Counted from the stretch's first letter, positions 29,205-38,921 are shown. The stretch: DNA of 64,000 nucleotides from Bin5 sp965204705 (GCA_965204705.1 OZ242006.1:5828001-5892000), one strand, 5' to 3'. The notes: generated by a model not told the origin, from the sequence alone. Numbers and translations are program-made.

Positions 29205-30011
29205 TCATACTTCCATGCCGGGCACCGGGATTGTGCTCAGCATGCCGCCGTCGACGTCGAGCGCCGACCCGGTCAGGAAGGCGGCTTCGTCGGAGATGAA
29301 GAAGAGGACGGCATTCACGATGTCCTGCACCGTCGGGTTGCGCTGCAAGGGAATGTCGGCGGCCGTGGCGGCCAGGATCTCCTGCGGCTGCATGCCCGTG
29401 GCAGATGTCTTCAAGTCGAGAATCTCCTGCCCCATCCCGGTTCCCGATACGCCGACCGGGCAGACGCAGTTGACCGTAACCTGGCGCGGCGCCAGCTCGC
29501 CCGCCAGCACCTTGGTCAGCCCAACAACCCCGAACTTGGCCGCACAGTAGTGGGCCAGCAGCGGGAATCCCACCTTGGACGCGTCGGAGCCGATGTTGAC
29601 GATGCGGCCGCGGCCGCTGGCGCACAGAAGCGGCGCGGCCGCCTGGCAGCAGAGAAACGTGCCCTTCAGGTCCACGTCGAGCACCCAGTCCCACTCCGCT
29701 TCGCTGATCTCCGTCAGCGGGTTGAAGGCGATGACACCGGCCGAGTTGACCAGCGTGTCCAAACCGCCGAAACGCGTCTCGCAGGCCGCCACCGCGGCCG
29801 CGGCTGACGCCGGCGACGTCACATCCAGTTCAACGGCCAGCAGATTGTCGCTGTCCAGGCTGCGTTCGGCGTCCTGCAGGCGGTCGCGATCGATGTCCCC
29901 AATCGCGACCTGCGCGCCGTCCGCCAGCAACGCCTCCGCAATCCCCAGCCCGAATCCGCTCGCTCCACCGGTGATCAGCGCCCGGCGCGCATCATTCTGA
30001 ATTTCTGACAC
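29205..30011 (-). CDS. Short-chain dehydrogenase/reductase
   Basis: 268 residues. TGGASGFGLGIAEAL is the nucleotide-binding loop, with NSAGVIAF as the structural motif. The catalytic serine, tyrosine and lysine lie in NIGSDASKVG and HYCAAKFG. The C-terminal SALDVDGGM is typical of this class. It lies downstream of the mandelate-racemase-like gene on the same strand, about 60 bases away, and the pair may act together on a sugar acid. The product ends near the 3' end of the secreted multidomain gene, with which it converges. Confidence 0.9.
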   Translation of the reverse strand: MSEIQNDARRALITGGASGFGLGIAEALLADGAQVAIGDIDRDRLQDAERSLDSDNLLAVELDVTSPASAAAAVAACETRFGGLDTLVNSAGVIAFNPLTEISEAEWDWVLDVDLKGTFLCCQAAAPLLCASGRGRIVNIGSDASKVGFPLLAHYCAAKFGVVGLTKVLAGELAPRQVTVNCVCPVGVSGTGMGQEILDLKTSATGMQPQEILAATAADIPLQRNPTVQDIVNAVLFFISDEAAFLTGSALDVDGGMLSTIPVPGMEV

Positions 30012-30071
30012 GGTCTCCCCTCCCCCAAATGGTCAGCGAACCTGATATGCTGGCCGCTGACCACTGCCGTC

Positions 30072-31199
30072 TCACTGAAATGAGTACTTGCGCACGATCT
30101 CTTCGCGCACATGGACGCCCAGCCCGGGCCTGTCGCGCACGGCCAGATACCCGCTCTCCTGCACCCAGGGGTCGCTGACAAGCTCGTGCTGCATCGGCGA
30201 TTCATGCGGCTTGAGGTCCATGCTGACGCCGTGGTCGGAGATGGCCAGCAGATGGACGCTGGCCGCGCTGTTGAGCGCGCTGCTCCACGTGTGCAGGCTG
30301 AACTGCAGGTTCTCCACCTCCAGCAGCCGGATCACCTCGCGAGAGCCGGTGATACCGTGGCTGCGGCCCGGGTCGATCTGGATCACATCCACGCCGCCAC
30401 TGCGGATCAGGCGCCCGTAGCTTTCGACATCCCATTCATCCTCACCGGTCCCGATCGGCGTGGCCACCGCGGCCCGCAACCGGACATGCCCCTCCAGGTC
30501 ACTCGGCAGGAGCGGCTGCTCAATCCAGCGCAGGCGGTATGGCTCAAGCTGGCGGAAGCGGCGGATCGCGGTCGGCACGTCCCACAGATTGCGCGCGCCC
30601 GGCGTGTCGATTATCAGCTGGCGTTCATCGCCAATTACCTCGCGGATGCGGCGCACGTACTCGATGTCACGCGCGGCGTCCTGACCGAAGACTGCGCCCG
30701 GATGCATGCCCCACCCCGCTTTGACGTAGTGGTAACCCTGCTCCACCATCCAGCGAAACTCGTTCAAGGTCCAGTCCAGGTCCTCCATGTCGAAGATGAT
30801 CGAGGCCATCGCCACCACCTTGTCATGCAGCTTGCCCCCCAGAAGCTGGCAGACAGGCAGTCCCAGCGCCTTGCCCTTCAGATCCCATAACGCCATATCG
30901 ATCGCGCTCACGCCAAAGGCGGCGATTCCTTCCGGGCCGTACCACCAGATATGGGCCAGCATCTTGTGCCAGGCGCGCTCGACATCGCGCGCGTCCTCGC
31001 CGATCAGCAGGGGAGCCAGGCCCTGCTCGATGATCAGCTTCGTCGCCAGTGCAGCCTCGCGAAACTGGGAGATGCACTCGCCCCAACCGACCGTGCCGTC
31101 ATCGGCCTCAACCCGCGCGAGGGTGATATAGCGTTCAATGCCCTTATAGTGGGGTTCCGGATACGCGAGCGCGTATGCTTGAACTGTACGAATCTTCAT
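30072..31199 (-). CDS. Mandelate racemase/enolase-type sugar-acid dehydratase
   Basis: 375 residues. The enolase N-terminal domain (GWGECISQF) is followed by a barrel with a base lysine in YVKAGWG, metal ligands in LIIDTPG, WIEQPLL and GTGEDEW, and a His-Asp dyad in FSLHTWSS and VIQIDPG. The His/Asp dyad places it in the mandelate racemase subgroup, which contains rhamnonate, galactonate and similar acid-sugar dehydratases. The substrate is not determined. The SDR downstream and the large GH106-like gene upstream make a catabolic cluster plausible. Confidence 0.87.
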   Translation of the reverse strand: MKIRTVQAYALAYPEPHYKGIERYITLARVEADDGTVGWGECISQFREAALATKLIIEQGLAPLLIGEDARDVERAWHKMLAHIWWYGPEGIAAFGVSAIDMALWDLKGKALGLPVCQLLGGKLHDKVVAMASIIFDMEDLDWTLNEFRWMVEQGYHYVKAGWGMHPGAVFGQDAARDIEYVRRIREVIGDERQLIIDTPGARNLWDVPTAIRRFRQLEPYRLRWIEQPLLPSDLEGHVRLRAAVATPIGTGEDEWDVESYGRLIRSGGVDVIQIDPGRSHGITGSREVIRLLEVENLQFSLHTWSSALNSAASVHLLAISDHGVSMDLKPHESPMQHELVSDPWVQESGYLAVRDRPGLGVHVREEIVRKYSFQ

Positions 31200-31311
31200 G
31201 GCTGTTTCCTTGTGGAGTTTTCGAGTTCTGGGCTTTAGTCCTCGGCAACAAGGCGGGCACGTGAGAACGCGGTGTCACCAAAAGCTAAGAACCGACTACC
31301 AAAAACTGCAG

Positions 31312-34300
31312 TTAAAAACTGCCGTCCAATTCCGGCTTGGCCGTCAGCGTTGCCCGCGCCGGAAAACTGATCGTGACGGGGCCAAGCAGCCCCGAAACCG
31401 TCTGCCCCGGGAAGACAAACTCGGACTCATAGGGCCCCGTGCTGAAGTAGTTGGCCAGGGTATTGTAGACGGTTACTTCCAGCTCGTTGTCCCCCTTGCG
31501 CACTTGGCCGGTGATGTCGAAGCGGTAGGGGCGCGCCAGTCGGACGCCCACGTTCTGCCCGTTGACAGACACCTCCGCCGTCGTGTTCACCGCGCCGAGG
31601 TCGAGAATGACGTCACCCTGCAGCTGCTCGCTTTCGAGCGAGAATTTCTTACTGTAGACGGCGCCGCCGGAGTAGCTCTCCAACGCGTACTGGCTCCAAT
31701 CGCCCAACGGCAGGGACGCCTCAGCACATTCGAAGCGAACTGGCCGGCGGATGGCGGCGCCGGCGTAGACGCCGGGCTTCTGTTCGACTCGGAGCGCCAC
31801 CTGCGAGCCATCCGCTACCGGAGTATCCAGGCGGACCTGCCCGTCCCGGATCGCAGCTTCCACGCCGTTGATCCAGACCTGAACGCCCTCTGCATCCACA
31901 TCCAGATAGAGCGTATGCGTTCCTGCCGGCGCTTCGCACCTGTACCAGCCGACGCGGCGCTCTTTGTGCGGCGCGATCTCATAGGCCAGTTCGGAAGGCT
32001 CGGCAAACCAGGTCAGCCGCGCCGCCGCACGGTCTCGCACAGGAGTCGTCGATGGCTCCAGCAAGGCTGCATACGCCCGCAAGGGCTGTCCAGGCGGCTG
32101 GACGCAAGCGAGCAGGAGCAGGTTCAGCCCCTCCTGTAAGTCGACCTCTATCGCCGCCGGAACCGGCTCCTCGGAACCATCCGGTAGCAGAGCGTCTCCG
32201 TTCAGCCACGCCTGCTCCAACTGCCCGCAGTCGGCCCCAAGATGCAGAACCCAGCGCCCATCCCGCGGCGCCTGCACATAGGTGAAGAGGTAGCGCACGC
32301 TCTCCTCATGCTCGTCGGCAACGTCAAAATAGAGAAACGAATCCCCGACGCCATGGCTGCCGCCCCAAACTTCGGTGCCCGGCTGCCCGAACTCTTGTGA
32401 ATAACAGACCGCCTCCCAACGCATCTCGCCGGCGTCCAGCGCATCTGCGTCTCCGGCGATCAAGGCCGCCAGTTGCGGCGGGGCCTGCCCGCGCTTGAAT
32501 GGGCCGCTGGCCCGCCAATAGGGGCCGAAAGTATAGGTGAAAACGGGCCAACTGCCGTCGTCGTAGTCGCGGCTGTGCCAGCCCTGCGCAGTGCCTGGCG
32601 TCTCCTCCTCCCGGTAGCGGAACTGTCGCGCCTCGGCGGCGATGTGTTCATCGCTGGCCGGCTCGCGGAAATCGCCCCAGCGGTTGTCCATCGTCGGCGT
32701 CAACCGGAACGACCAGTCGCCCGTCAGGTGCAGCGGGGCCGGCGCCGGTGCGAAGCGGGCTCTGGCGCCGTACTCGCGCCCTCTGTGACGCACGCGCACC
32801 GACTTGAGGCTCCCGTCTTCGACAGTACCCTGCACCTCAACGCTATCGCCGGACGCTTCCACATGGGTGACCGTCCCCAGGTTGTCCGCCGTCACAGCCG
32901 GTCTGTCCCCGGGCGGGCGCATAACCAGGACGATGCCCTGGTTGGCCTCCATCGTCAGCTGCACGGTCGTCCTGTCTTCCGTATAGGAGAAGCGGTGATG
33001 GGGCAACGCCTCGCCGCTATTGCAGTCCCAGATCTCCGGTTCGCCGTGGACGCGCAGGGTAAAGGTCAGATCTCTGCGCGACGATTCGACATTGTAGAGG
33101 AAGTAGACGTCCAGCTCGCCGATCTTCTGGTGCGTGTGGAAGACGTTCCTCTCCGAGGCGATCACGTCGCGGTCGATCGCGGCCGAGATAGTAGCCGCGA
33201 CATCGACCCCCCGCTGCTCCGCATGGGGCGTGCGCGTCGTGTCCTGACCGGGCAGGAAGATGCCTTGGCCGCCATGCTCATTGCTCTGCCGGTAGATGCT
33301 GTCGCGGGCCTGGCTATGCGCCTCGGAACGGTGGGCTGCCTCTTCGCTGGAAGCGATGCCGAAGATGTGCTGCAACAGGGCGCGCACTTCGGGATCGTCG
33401 CGGCCGCGCTCCTGCGACGCGCCCGGCAGGCGGCGGAAGGCTACGACCGTGCCGCCCCCGTCATAGAACTCCCGGAGCTTCGCCAGCGTACTGCGGCGGA
33501 TTGTCGTCATCGGCGGCAGGAGCACGGCCCGGAACCGGATACCGGCTATCTCCAGGGTCCCGTCGCGCACGACGGCCTGGCTCAGCACGTTATCGTCGAC
33601 GAAATCGAAATCGATCCCCGCCTCGTAGATCTGGCGGGCGAGCGCAAAGGTGGTCATCGCGCATTCGTCGGCCGCGCTCGTGAACGAGTCCCCCCGCAGC
33701 CAGTTGGCGTGGACCGTCGTCAGCGGGTAGAGCAGCGCCACGTCCGCTACGTGTGTTCCCTGGCTCATCACCGCGCTCAGGCGCGACACATAGTCCACGA
33801 AGGTCTGCCAGTGCTCCCAGTAGGGCTGGCGCCAGTGTATCGACGGCGGCACCCACTCGTACCAGCCGCCCAGCGTGTTGTACAGCCCGCCGTGCTGATT
33901 GTAATGATTCAGCCCGTAGGCGTAGTTCTCATTCGTCCAGGCCAGATTCTGCTCCTGGGTCATGCCCCAGCCCGAGCCCCAGTAGACGCACATCGACGCG
34001 CGCTCGCGCTCGTAGATGTGCAGGATCGAGCTGGAGAGCTTGGCGTCGATGAAGCAGCGCTCGCCGGGCAGACTGGCGCCGGGGTCCTCGTTGCCGGTGA
34101 CGTGGAACCAGCGCATCAGGCGGAAGAAGTCGCCGTAATGCCACGTCTGGCCCAGCATATCCTGTCGTCCCCAGGTCGCGATCGTGGCGTAGCGCATGCC
34201 ACGCTCTTCATGCCATTCGCACAGCGGTTTGTGGAGGTTCTCCTCCACAAGCGCGGACATGACCTCGTAGTAGTCGCAGCGGATCTTGTCGGTAAAGCCG

Positions 34301-35121
34301 CCGATGTCGTGGAAGAGGCCGACCAGGCGGGGCGCAGGGTCGTATCCCTTTTCCACCCTGAACCGCTCTACCAGGTTCGGCGCGTAGAGGATGTTGCCGT
34401 TGAGTACATAGAGTTCGTCCTGCCCGTAGAGGGAGAGGGTGCCGGGTATAAATTCGCGCAGCCGCTCTTCGTGTTCCTGCCAGTAGATTTCGAGATAGCG
34501 CGCGGCGACATGGGGGTTGAGGTAGTCGAGATCATGGGGCTGGCTGGCGACGGCGGCGAGCAGCCAGCCAGCCTCCGGCGCGTCCCACGACAGCGTTTGC
34601 CCCGATTTGGGCAGTGGCAATTCCTGGCAAGAGTCAGGATTCAGGCCCCCATCCTCAATTCGAAATGCGGCCGCGGCCAGGACCGTCTCTCCCTGTGGCA
34701 GGTCGAGTTGCAGCGGCCCCCCCTTTTGCGAGCGGGTCTCGTGGATGACCAGGCGGCGGCCCTCCAACTCCGGTCGCGTCGCGCGCTCGGCGCGCAGCAG
34801 ATCCTGCCAGTATTCGCGCCCTTCCCAGCCGGAAAACCACGCTTCCAGCCCGAGACGCTCGTGTTCAGCGACTGAATGGCGGAAGAACTCCCACCATTCC
34901 TCGCTGAAATAGGTTGGCTGCGTCCCGTACCGCTCGCCGTCGAGATAGCGCGGGTAGTACCAGGTGCCGCCCACGCCCTTTTTCTTCAGCTCCTCCAGCT
35001 GCCAGGTGATGCGCTGCTTGTCCAGCTCGCCCGTCTCCCAGAACCAGGTGACGAAGTCGCTGTAGTCGAGGGTGGGTTGGTGGAAGAGTTGCAGCAGGTT
35101 GGAGTAGGAGGGAGTGGTCAT
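31312..35121 (-). CDS. Very large glycoside hydrolase, GH106-like
   Basis: About 1269 residues if the ATG at 35121 is used; a TTG 24 codons further upstream is possible. The N-terminal part reads TWFWETGELDKQRITWQLEE, then KKKGVGGTWYY and FSEEWWEFFRHSV, which fits the barrel of GH106-like alpha-L-rhamnosidases. The C-terminal 200 residues hold galactose-binding-like sandwiches (WINGVEAAIRDG and VSVNGQNVGVRLARPYRF). No signal peptide is visible, so the enzyme is probably cytosolic or exported by an unknown route. Assignment to GH106 rests on recognised motifs and size, not on alignment. It is consistent with rhaM in this window. Confidence 0.65.
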   Translation of the reverse strand: MTTPSYSNLLQLFHQPTLDYSDFVTWFWETGELDKQRITWQLEELKKKGVGGTWYYPRYLDGERYGTQPTYFSEEWWEFFRHSVAEHERLGLEAWFSGWEGREYWQDLLRAERATRPELEGRRLVIHETRSQKGGPLQLDLPQGETVLAAAAFRIEDGGLNPDSCQELPLPKSGQTLSWDAPEAGWLLAAVASQPHDLDYLNPHVAARYLEIYWQEHEERLREFIPGTLSLYGQDELYVLNGNILYAPNLVERFRVEKGYDPAPRLVGLFHDIGGFTDKIRCDYYEVMSALVEENLHKPLCEWHEERGMRYATIATWGRQDMLGQTWHYGDFFRLMRWFHVTGNEDPGASLPGERCFIDAKLSSSILHIYERERASMCVYWGSGWGMTQEQNLAWTNENYAYGLNHYNQHGGLYNTLGGWYEWVPPSIHWRQPYWEHWQTFVDYVSRLSAVMSQGTHVADVALLYPLTTVHANWLRGDSFTSAADECAMTTFALARQIYEAGIDFDFVDDNVLSQAVVRDGTLEIAGIRFRAVLLPPMTTIRRSTLAKLREFYDGGGTVVAFRRLPGASQERGRDDPEVRALLQHIFGIASSEEAAHRSEAHSQARDSIYRQSNEHGGQGIFLPGQDTTRTPHAEQRGVDVAATISAAIDRDVIASERNVFHTHQKIGELDVYFLYNVESSRRDLTFTLRVHGEPEIWDCNSGEALPHHRFSYTEDRTTVQLTMEANQGIVLVMRPPGDRPAVTADNLGTVTHVEASGDSVEVQGTVEDGSLKSVRVRHRGREYGARARFAPAPAPLHLTGDWSFRLTPTMDNRWGDFREPASDEHIAAEARQFRYREEETPGTAQGWHSRDYDDGSWPVFTYTFGPYWRASGPFKRGQAPPQLAALIAGDADALDAGEMRWEAVCYSQEFGQPGTEVWGGSHGVGDSFLYFDVADEHEESVRYLFTYVQAPRDGRWVLHLGADCGQLEQAWLNGDALLPDGSEEPVPAAIEVDLQEGLNLLLLACVQPPGQPLRAYAALLEPSTTPVRDRAAARLTWFAEPSELAYEIAPHKERRVGWYRCEAPAGTHTLYLDVDAEGVQVWINGVEAAIRDGQVRLDTPVADGSQVALRVEQKPGVYAGAAIRRPVRFECAEASLPLGDWSQYALESYSGGAVYSKKFSLESEQLQGDVILDLGAVNTTAEVSVNGQNVGVRLARPYRFDITGQVRKGDNELEVTVYNTLANYFSTGPYESEFVFPGQTVSGLLGPVTISFPARATLTAKPELDGSF

Positions 35122-35378
35122 TATGGGAGCTCTAGGTCTGGTGTTTTTGGGTATGCTGGAGCAGGAGAAGGACTCCTGGGTTGAAATTGCCAAGGGCTGC
35201 AGATGTGTGCTGTCGTAGATGGGATCTACATTGCAAGCCGGGTGCGGAAACGCATTTGGGAGATATGGATAGCTGTCTGTGGACGACTGACGCCTCCATT
35301 GTAACCGCTGGATAAGACGGGTTCAAACCGGCGGGCCGTAAGGGGGGTGAGGGCGTGTCTGGGCACGAGGCCTAGTGG

Positions 35379-35723
35379 CTACCCGTTATCCTGATGCTCT
35401 CGCAGATACCTGTTGATCCGTGCGCTGTCCTCGCGCTCTTTGTCTCCCTTAAAGTAGAGTTCGATGAAGTCAACGCGACGCTCATGGATGAACCAGGCGA
35501 AGATGACGCGCAGCGAACTGTTGCGCAAATACTTGCAGGCTAGACGAGCTTTGACGATTAACAGGGACTCGGTTTGTGTGAGGATGCTGACGCGCCTTGA
35601 GGGTGTTGGCGGGACAGCCGCGATCACTTCTCGAAACAACTTCAAATCTGCGGGGAGTGATCTGTACTTTCTGGAGAGCCTTCTGCGTTCTCGTTGAAAT
35701 TCACGTAGTTCGTTATAGTGCAT
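35379..35723 (-). CDS. RelE/ParE-like toxin
   Basis: 114 residues. The basic N-terminal helix (FQRERRRLSRKYRSLPADL), the central beta strands (SLLIVKARLACK, SLRVIFAWFIHERRVDFIELY) and the trailing GDKEREDSARINRYL match RelE-type ribosome-dependent mRNA-interferase or ParE folds. The gene starts 11 bases inside the 3' end of the upstream Panacea-domain gene, so the two are translationally linked, antitoxin first. Which RelE subfamily, and whether it is active, cannot be told by eye. Confidence 0.75.
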   Translation of the reverse strand: MHYNELREFQRERRRLSRKYRSLPADLKLFREVIAAVPPTPSRRVSILTQTESLLIVKARLACKYLRNSSLRVIFAWFIHERRVDFIELYFKGDKEREDSARINRYLREHQDNG

Positions 35724-36309
35724 CGTCCAATTCGCTTACGGAGTATCTGTCATCTCGGTAGAAAACAGTCTCGTAAGGAATCGGTTTCCCGTCGCGAGTA
35801 GATTTCCAGGGGATGTCATTGTGGGAATACTCAGATAGCTCGGCAACGCTCATGTCGGAGAAACGGTCCAGCACCTGTTCAATGTGTTGAATGTCGCGCG
35901 GGCGCAACAAATCGGTTTGCGACCGTCCGGTTGTGACGTATCGCTTCTGGCTGTCGCTGAGGTAGGTCTGCTCCGCCTTCTGAACCTCCCCTTCCTCTTC
36001 CAGACAGCGCAGAATCCGGGTCAGATTGACCGAGGTCGGACCGTGGTCGTTCTTGATGTAGGTCTCACCCATCAGGTTCTCTTCGTACTTTTCGTAGAAG
36101 TCGAAGTCGATGAAATAGAAGAGTCGGTGCAGGACGGCTTCGCCGACGTTCGGTTTGTTCCCAACCTTTTCGAGTACATAGAGGATCACCTGCCTGAATA
36201 CGGCGGGACGTTCTACCTCGACACGAATCTGGAGGTATTCGCTCTCCGGTACTGCTTCGTCTATTACCTGCCGGCGTGCGTGACCGCTAGACCGCTTTTC
36301 AGTCAGCAT
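35713..36309 (-). CDS. Panacea-domain (DUF4065/SocA-like) antitoxin
   Basis: About 198 residues from the ATG at 36309, chosen for its strong ribosome site AGGAGGT; the open frame extends further upstream but without one. The core LEKVGNKPNVGEAVLHRLFY, then FDFYEKYEENLMGETYIKNDHGP, is the Panacea (DUF4065) signature. Panacea domains are antitoxins that pair with many unrelated toxin folds. Here the partner is a RelE-like toxin starting within the last 11 bases. The N-terminal ~50 residues before the Panacea core may help DNA binding or toxin specificity. Confidence 0.82.
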   Translation of the reverse strand: MLTEKRSSGHARRQVIDEAVPESEYLQIRVEVERPAVFRQVILYVLEKVGNKPNVGEAVLHRLFYFIDFDFYEKYEENLMGETYIKNDHGPTSVNLTRILRCLEEEGEVQKAEQTYLSDSQKRYVTTGRSQTDLLRPRDIQHIEQVLDRFSDMSVAELSEYSHNDIPWKSTRDGKPIPYETVFYRDDRYSVSELDDAL

Positions 36310-36452
36310 ACGCGTTAACCTCCTTTCCTCCAGTTTCGCAGTCCTGTACTCCACAGAACCGGCGTCAGGGCCATAAAAACAGCGAATCTGGCATACCCAT
36401 GTGCAGTTCATTCTATGCCAGAGCGCCGGGAGCGGCAAGGCTGGCCGGAATA

Positions 36453-36838
36453 GGGGTGCAGTTCACATTTGGGGTGGGAATGGTCAGGTGGGGAATGCAT
36501 GACTGCGGTGGTTGGAACTGTTTGTTCCTCATATGTTGGGAGGCACTGGGCAGGCACAAGGCCTGCCCCTACGGAGGTGGCGCGGGGGTTGGAACACAGG
36601 TGGCTGTCTCAACAGTTCCAACTGTCCACGACGGTGGGGCAAACGAAGGGGGGCGTTGCGGGGGGAATCCCCCCGCACAAGGGAGGGCCGAAGGCCCGAC
36701 CGCCCAAAGGCAGTTGTCAGTGATCAGTTGTCAGTGGTCAGAAACGAAGGCGCTTATCCTGCGTGGGGACGCGAAGTGGCTTTAGCTTAGTCGTTGCCAG
36801 AGGTGTACGAAAGGTCACCCCATTATGGACTGCACCCC
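36453..36838. mobile_element. MITE-like element, copy A
   Basis: About 386 bases without a credible gene. The left end is GGGGTGCAGTTCACATTTGG and the right end, reverse-complemented, is GGGGTGCAGTCCATAATGGG, an imperfect terminal inverted repeat of about 24 bases. The flanks are perfect GGAATA direct repeats (36447-36452 and 36839-36844), the expected target-site duplication. The interior has strong hairpins: gggcaggc with gcctgccc, gcgggggg with ccccccgc, and gggcc with ggccc. A related element lies at 41556-41947. Confidence 0.8.
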
Positions 36839-36950
36839 GGAATAGCGATATCCCTTCTTACACGCCGCGGGCATGCAGTTTCTGCTCAGGCAGTAAACGA
36901 TGTCTGCCGGCAGAGGTCAGATGCAAGTAGTCGATGTCGCGCCGGGAAAA

Positions 36951-37829
36951 TCAGACCTTGATCGCGCCTGAAGTGAGGCCGGCGACGAACCAGCGGCTGG
37001 TAAAGATGAAGAGGATAACCAGGGGGATCGAGCCGAGCAACAGTCCTGCCATCGTCAGCCCGTAGCGTGTGAAGTATTCCGTCTGATAGGCCCACAGACC
37101 CGGTGTCAGAGGCAGGAGCGCCTGCTTCTGGACAGTCAGGTAGGGCCAGATCAGGTTGTTCCATGTGCCCAGAATGTTCAGTATCGCGGCCACGCCCAGC
37201 ATTGACTTGCTCAGCGGCAGCGCGATCCGCCAGTAACCCTGCCACTCGCTCGCGCCGTCAATGCGCGCCGCGTCGAACAGTTCTTTTGGCAGGCTTTCAA
37301 AGAAGGTGCGCAAGATAAACATGGCGAAGACCTGTCCGCTCGCGATCCATGGCAGGATCATCGCCCAGTATGTATTGATCAGGCCGAGATCTTTCACCAG
37401 TACAAACGACGGGATCAGCGTCATCGCCGAAGGGACCATCATCAGCGCCAGCACCATGTAGAACAGCACCTGCCGGGCCGGAAATTCCAGTATCCCGAAT
37501 GCATAGGCCGACAGCGACGCCAGCAACAGGACGCCGATCACCGTCACGCCGCTAATGATAATGCTGTTTCTGATGAATTCCAGTACGATCTCAAAGGCAA
37601 ACCCGTAATTCTCCCAGTGCAGCGGGAAGGTCAGCGCAAAGGGCTGGCGCGCGAACTGCGGGATCGTCTTCAGCGAAATCAGGAAGGCCATCACCAGCGG
37701 CGCCATACCCCCCACCAGGAACAGGCCCAAAACGATGATTCGCCACCAATCGCCGCGCAGGAAAACGCCAACCTGCTCGCTCCTGCTGCGTCTATACAGT
37801 TCTCTCGTCTCCGTCCGCGCCGCACCCAT
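36951..37829 (-). CDS. Sugar ABC transporter permease (MalG type)
   Basis: About 292 residues from the ATG at 37829, with GGGAG eight bases upstream; a TTG five codons earlier is also possible. It has six predicted helices and the binding-protein-dependent permease loop ARIDGASEWQGYWRIALPLSK, where the EAA motif reads DAARIDGASEWQGYW. It belongs to the carbohydrate CUT1 branch. It is the second permease of a three-gene transporter with the solute-binding lipoprotein and the other permease, which lie upstream; no ATP-binding subunit is present, so a shared MsmK/MalK-like ATPase elsewhere is expected. Confidence 0.9.
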   Translation of the reverse strand: MGAARTETRELYRRSRSEQVGVFLRGDWWRIIVLGLFLVGGMAPLVMAFLISLKTIPQFARQPFALTFPLHWENYGFAFEIVLEFIRNSIIISGVTVIGVLLLASLSAYAFGILEFPARQVLFYMVLALMMVPSAMTLIPSFVLVKDLGLINTYWAMILPWIASGQVFAMFILRTFFESLPKELFDAARIDGASEWQGYWRIALPLSKSMLGVAAILNILGTWNNLIWPYLTVQKQALLPLTPGLWAYQTEYFTRYGLTMAGLLLGSIPLVILFIFTSRWFVAGLTSGAIKV

Positions 37830-37917
37830 CGCATTAACTCCCAACTGCAGTTTTTCGTTCTATTCCCGCACCGGTGGGGGTTACTAAAAACCAGAAACTG
37901 ACAACCAAAAACTGACG

Positions 37918-38877
37918 TTAATATTCTTCAGTCGTGATGTACTTCATATTGATTAGCGTCAGCACCAGCGTGATCATAAACATCACAACCCCAATCGCCG
38001 AGGCATAGCCCATCTTATTGATGCGGAAAGCATTCCAGAACATCCACATCCCCGGCACCATCGTGCTATTGATCGGCCCGCCCTGCGTCATCGCGAACAC
38101 CGCTGTAAACTCCTGCACGCCCCACATGATTGTCAGCACCGAAATCAGTTTGATCTGTCCGGCGATCAGCGGCAACTCGATCGACCAGAAGCGCCGCATC
38201 TCTGAAGCCCCGTCGATCATCGCGCTTTCGACGATCTCGTAGGGAATCGCCTGTAGGCCCGCCAGCAGAATCAGGATGGCCACCCCGTCCACCCACGGGA
38301 AATTGCGCAGCATTACCGCATACAGCGCCACGTTCGGGTCCGACAGCCACGCCCGCGTCCATGACTCCAGGCCTAGCCAAATCAAGAGCACATTCAGCGG
38401 CCCCACCTTCACATCATAGATGAACTTCCACAGCATCAACGGCACGATCGCGGGAATAACCACCGGAAGAATCATCCCCAACCGGAACGTATACTGCGCC
38501 CTTCCCCCCCGCAGCCGGTGTATCAACACGGCAATGAACAAGGAAACACCCACCGTGGACACCACATACCAGGCTGCCAGCTGCAGCATGTGGTCCATCG
38601 ATTTGAGGAAAACCCGGTCTTTGGCGAAAAGCTGGATGAAGTTACCCAGGCCAACAAAGTCCGCGGACAAGCCCGGCGCCCATTTGAACACCGACCGGTA
38701 CAGGCCAAGCAGCGCCGGATAGTACATGAACACCAGCAGGAAGACGAAGGTGGGGGCGAGCATGAGATAGGCGACGCGCCCTTCGTAGATGCGTTTTCCG
38801 AGTGTTTTCTTGCGCGTCTGCACACCCACCGGTCGGGCCGTCGCGTCGGGTAGGGCGGGCATCTCTTCTACAGCCAT
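37918..38877 (-). CDS. Sugar ABC transporter permease (MalF/UgpA type)
   Basis: 319 residues with six predicted helices. The cytoplasmic EAA loop reads ESAMIDGASEMRRFWSIELP, and the preceding hydrophobic stretches fit a CUT1 inner-membrane permease. It starts at an ATG preceded by AAGGA. The N-terminal 35 residues before the first helix are cytoplasmic. With the second permease downstream (about 88 bases away) and the solute-binding protein upstream it forms a sugar importer. A phytanoyl-CoA dioxygenase-like gene is inserted between this permease and the binding protein. Confidence 0.9.
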   Translation of the reverse strand: MAVEEMPALPDATARPVGVQTRKKTLGKRIYEGRVAYLMLAPTFVFLLVFMYYPALLGLYRSVFKWAPGLSADFVGLGNFIQLFAKDRVFLKSMDHMLQLAAWYVVSTVGVSLFIAVLIHRLRGGRAQYTFRLGMILPVVIPAIVPLMLWKFIYDVKVGPLNVLLIWLGLESWTRAWLSDPNVALYAVMLRNFPWVDGVAILILLAGLQAIPYEIVESAMIDGASEMRRFWSIELPLIAGQIKLISVLTIMWGVQEFTAVFAMTQGGPINSTMVPGMWMFWNAFRINKMGYASAIGVVMFMITLVLTLINMKYITTEEY

Positions 38878-38921
38878 CAGCGCATCCTTAAACTTGAGTG
38901 ACCGGCATACTTCGCCAACCG

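Noticed and set aside
32473..34875. An 800-codon open frame on the plus strand opposite the large glycosidase
   Set aside because: It is the mirror of a strong minus-strand gene in GC-rich sequence, has no recognisable domain and its Arg/Gly/Ala-rich content is typical of antisense frames.
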